Below, piece after piece: positions 5,875 to 7,104 of a stretch of DNA of 7,104 nt. A program made the translations under genes and the position numbers. The notes under the pieces are model-generated. The model was not told the DNA's origin. It made no database searches and saw only the letters and a program-made list of their open reading frames with translations. The first letter of the stretch is position 1, and each line of letters starts with the position of its first letter. Source of the DNA: Phycisphaerales bacterium (GTDB lineage: Bacteria > Planctomycetota > Phycisphaerae > Sedimentisphaerales > Anaerobacaceae); NCBI GenBank assembly GCA_003533825.1, contig DQCG01000627.1:4129-11232 (forward strand), written 5' to 3'.

Positions 5875-7104
5875 ATGAAAACGCTAACTCGAAGATCAGT
5901 TCTCAAGGGTACGGCAGGATTTATAGCATCAGCGATTACCGTCCCGCATTTCATCCGGTCGTCAGCCCTGGGTAATTATGGAACAACCGCGCCAAGTGAG
6001 CGGCTTACGATGGGAGCTATCGGCATTGGCGGCCAGGGCATGCACAATCTGCGAAATTTTCTTACCTGTGACGATCTGCGCATACTCGCCGTCTGCGACG
6101 TCGATGCAAAGCACCGGGCCAGGGCAAAAGAGACCGTGGATTCCGCGTACAGCAACAAAGATTGTGCGGCGTACAACGATTTCCGCGAGATACTCATCCG
6201 TAACGACCTGGATACGGTGCTGATAGCTACGCCCGACCACTGGCATGCCATTCTTTCAATCGAAGCCGCGAAGGCCGGCAAAGACATCTATTGCGAAAAA
6301 CCGATTTCGCTGACCATTGCAGAAGGCAGGGCGGTGGCCGACACGATCAAGCGATACGGAACCGTATATCAGTCCGGCACGCAGCGGCGAAGCAACGCGT
6401 GTTTTCGTTTTGCGGTGGACATTGCCCGAAGCGGGATGCTCGGCCGGCTCCATACACTGCACTGCTATTATCATAACGGCCCGACCTGTCCGCCGCAGAG
6501 GCCCGAACCTGTGCCGGAAGGCTTCGACTATGACAGGTGGCTGGGCCCGGCCCCCTTCGAGGCGTACACACCAAGGCGATGTCACGGCTCTTTTCGCTGG
6601 CTCTATGACTACTCCGGCGGACAATTGACCGATCTCGGGGCGCACTTTAACGACCTGGCCCAGTGGGCGAACGACAGCCAGTACACGGGCCCGATAGAAT
6701 ACGAAGGCCGGGCCGAATTTCCCAGAGACGGCCTGTTCAATACGCCCGTACGTTTCGAGGTGGTCGCGACGTACTCCGACGGTGTCAAGATGATCTATCA
6801 CGATGAAACCGAGCCCGGCAGAGGCCCCAGAGGAAACAAATTCGTCGGCACAGAAGGCTGGGTCAGCGTCGATGACACCGGCAAGATTACCGCATCGAGC
6901 AAAGCGATTATGCAGAAGCTCAAGGTAACCCAGAGAGGCTATGAGTACATGACGGGCCATCATCGCAATTTTCTCGACTGCGTCAAAACCCGCCGTGTGC
7001 CGATATCCAATGCCGAAGTATCGCATCGCTCGGTTACGACTTGTCACGCCGGTAACATCTGCCTACGGCTGGGACGCGATCTGCGATGGAACCCGGACAA
7101 GGAG
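5875..7104 (+). CDS. Tat-exported Gfo/Idh/MocA-family oxidoreductase (C-terminus off the right edge)
   Basis: An NAD(P)-binding dehydrogenase-like protein of the glucose-fructose oxidoreductase / inositol dehydrogenase family, probably acting on a sugar or sugar derivative outside the cytoplasm. The frame is open for 410 codons to the last base; relatives with this leader are about 430-460 residues, so perhaps 20-50 are missing. Seen: a twin-arginine leader with 'TRRSVLKG' (5-12), a hydrophobic stretch to about 25, then 'SSALG' (30-34). The Rossmann motif 'GIGGQG' is at 50-55, 'TPDHWHA' at 119-125, 'EKPISL' at 141-146, 'SGGQLTDLGAHFNDLAQW' near 247-264 with His257 and Asp260 of the G-x-H-x-x-D motif, and 'TGHHRNFLDCVKTR' near the end. 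It is transcribed away from the aldonate operon across a shared promoter region, which suggests, without proving, common regulation. No clean A-x-A cleavage site is visible, so the protein may stay membrane-anchored. Confidence 0.93.
   Translation, partial: MKTLTRRSVLKGTAGFIASAITVPHFIRSSALGNYGTTAPSERLTMGAIGIGGQGMHNLRNFLTCDDLRILAVCDVDAKHRARAKETVDSAYSNKDCAAYNDFREILIRNDLDTVLIATPDHWHAILSIEAAKAGKDIYCEKPISLTIAEGRAVADTIKRYGTVYQSGTQRRSNACFRFAVDIARSGMLGRLHTLHCYYHNGPTCPPQRPEPVPEGFDYDRWLGPAPFEAYTPRRCHGSFRWLYDYSGGQLTDLGAHFNDLAQWANDSQYTGPIEYEGRAEFPRDGLFNTPVRFEVVATYSDGVKMIYHDETEPGRGPRGNKFVGTEGWVSVDDTGKITASSKAIMQKLKVTQRGYEYMTGHHRNFLDCVKTRRVPISNAEVSHRSVTTCHAGNICLRLGRDLRWNPDKE

Noticed and set aside
6256..7047. 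Minus-strand open frame of 263 codons under the oxidoreductase
   Set aside because: The plus-strand frame continues uninterrupted from 5875 to the window edge with Rossmann, EKP and H-x-x-D motifs. The minus frame is its shadow.

Overview
The window carries a tightly packed catabolic operon on the minus strand (positions 5600 down to 1, running off the left edge) and one divergently transcribed plus-strand gene (5875 to 7104, running off the right edge), separated by a 274-base promoter region. Base composition looks near 50% G+C by eye. A Tat-type Gfo/Idh/MocA oxidoreductase with a typical 'RR-x-x-LKG ... SSALG' leader next to sugar-acid genes is very common in Planctomycetota and related PVC bacteria, but also occurs in other uncultured phyla. 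The phylum is therefore an inference; the window holds no rRNA or marker gene.

Layout of the minus-strand operon in transcription order: (1) a class II zinc aldolase of the FBA/GatY/KbaY type (5600-4746); (2) an IlvD/Edd-family dehydratase of the YjhG/YagF subfamily, the D-xylonate dehydratases of E. coli (4675-2687); (3) a DapA-superfamily lyase closest in remembered sequence to 4-hydroxy-2-oxoglutarate aldolase (2638-1739); (4) an FGGY carbohydrate kinase (1733-348), translationally coupled to gene 3; (5) the N-terminal quarter of a GntP-family gluconate/aldonate permease (332 to beyond 1). Spacings are 70, 48, 5 and 15 bases, so a single transcript is likely. Genes 2, 3 and 5 have the same make-up as E. 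coli yjhG, yjhH and yjhF (dehydratase, DapA-type aldolase, GntP permease). That predicts uptake of an aldonate such as D-xylonate, dehydration to a 2-keto-3-deoxy acid, and retro-aldol cleavage to pyruvate plus a short aldehyde (glycolaldehyde if the substrate is a pentonate). The kinase and the class II aldolase are additions to that core. They may form a second, phosphorylated-ketose branch, but their substrates cannot be read from sequence.

The divergent gene encodes an exported (Tat) NAD(P)-binding sugar oxidoreductase-like protein. Its C-terminus is cut off by the window edge.

The non-coding DNA holds two good back-to-back sigma-70-like promoters and several dyads. The most curious spot is the 70-base gap between the class II aldolase and the dehydratase. 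It holds a 19-base near-perfect dyad, nested inside a stem that would pair with the dehydratase Shine-Dalgarno, with a second copy of the SD core just after the upstream stop codon that could compete for the same anti-SD. I found no tRNA, rRNA, CRISPR array, insertion sequence or convincing intrinsic terminator.
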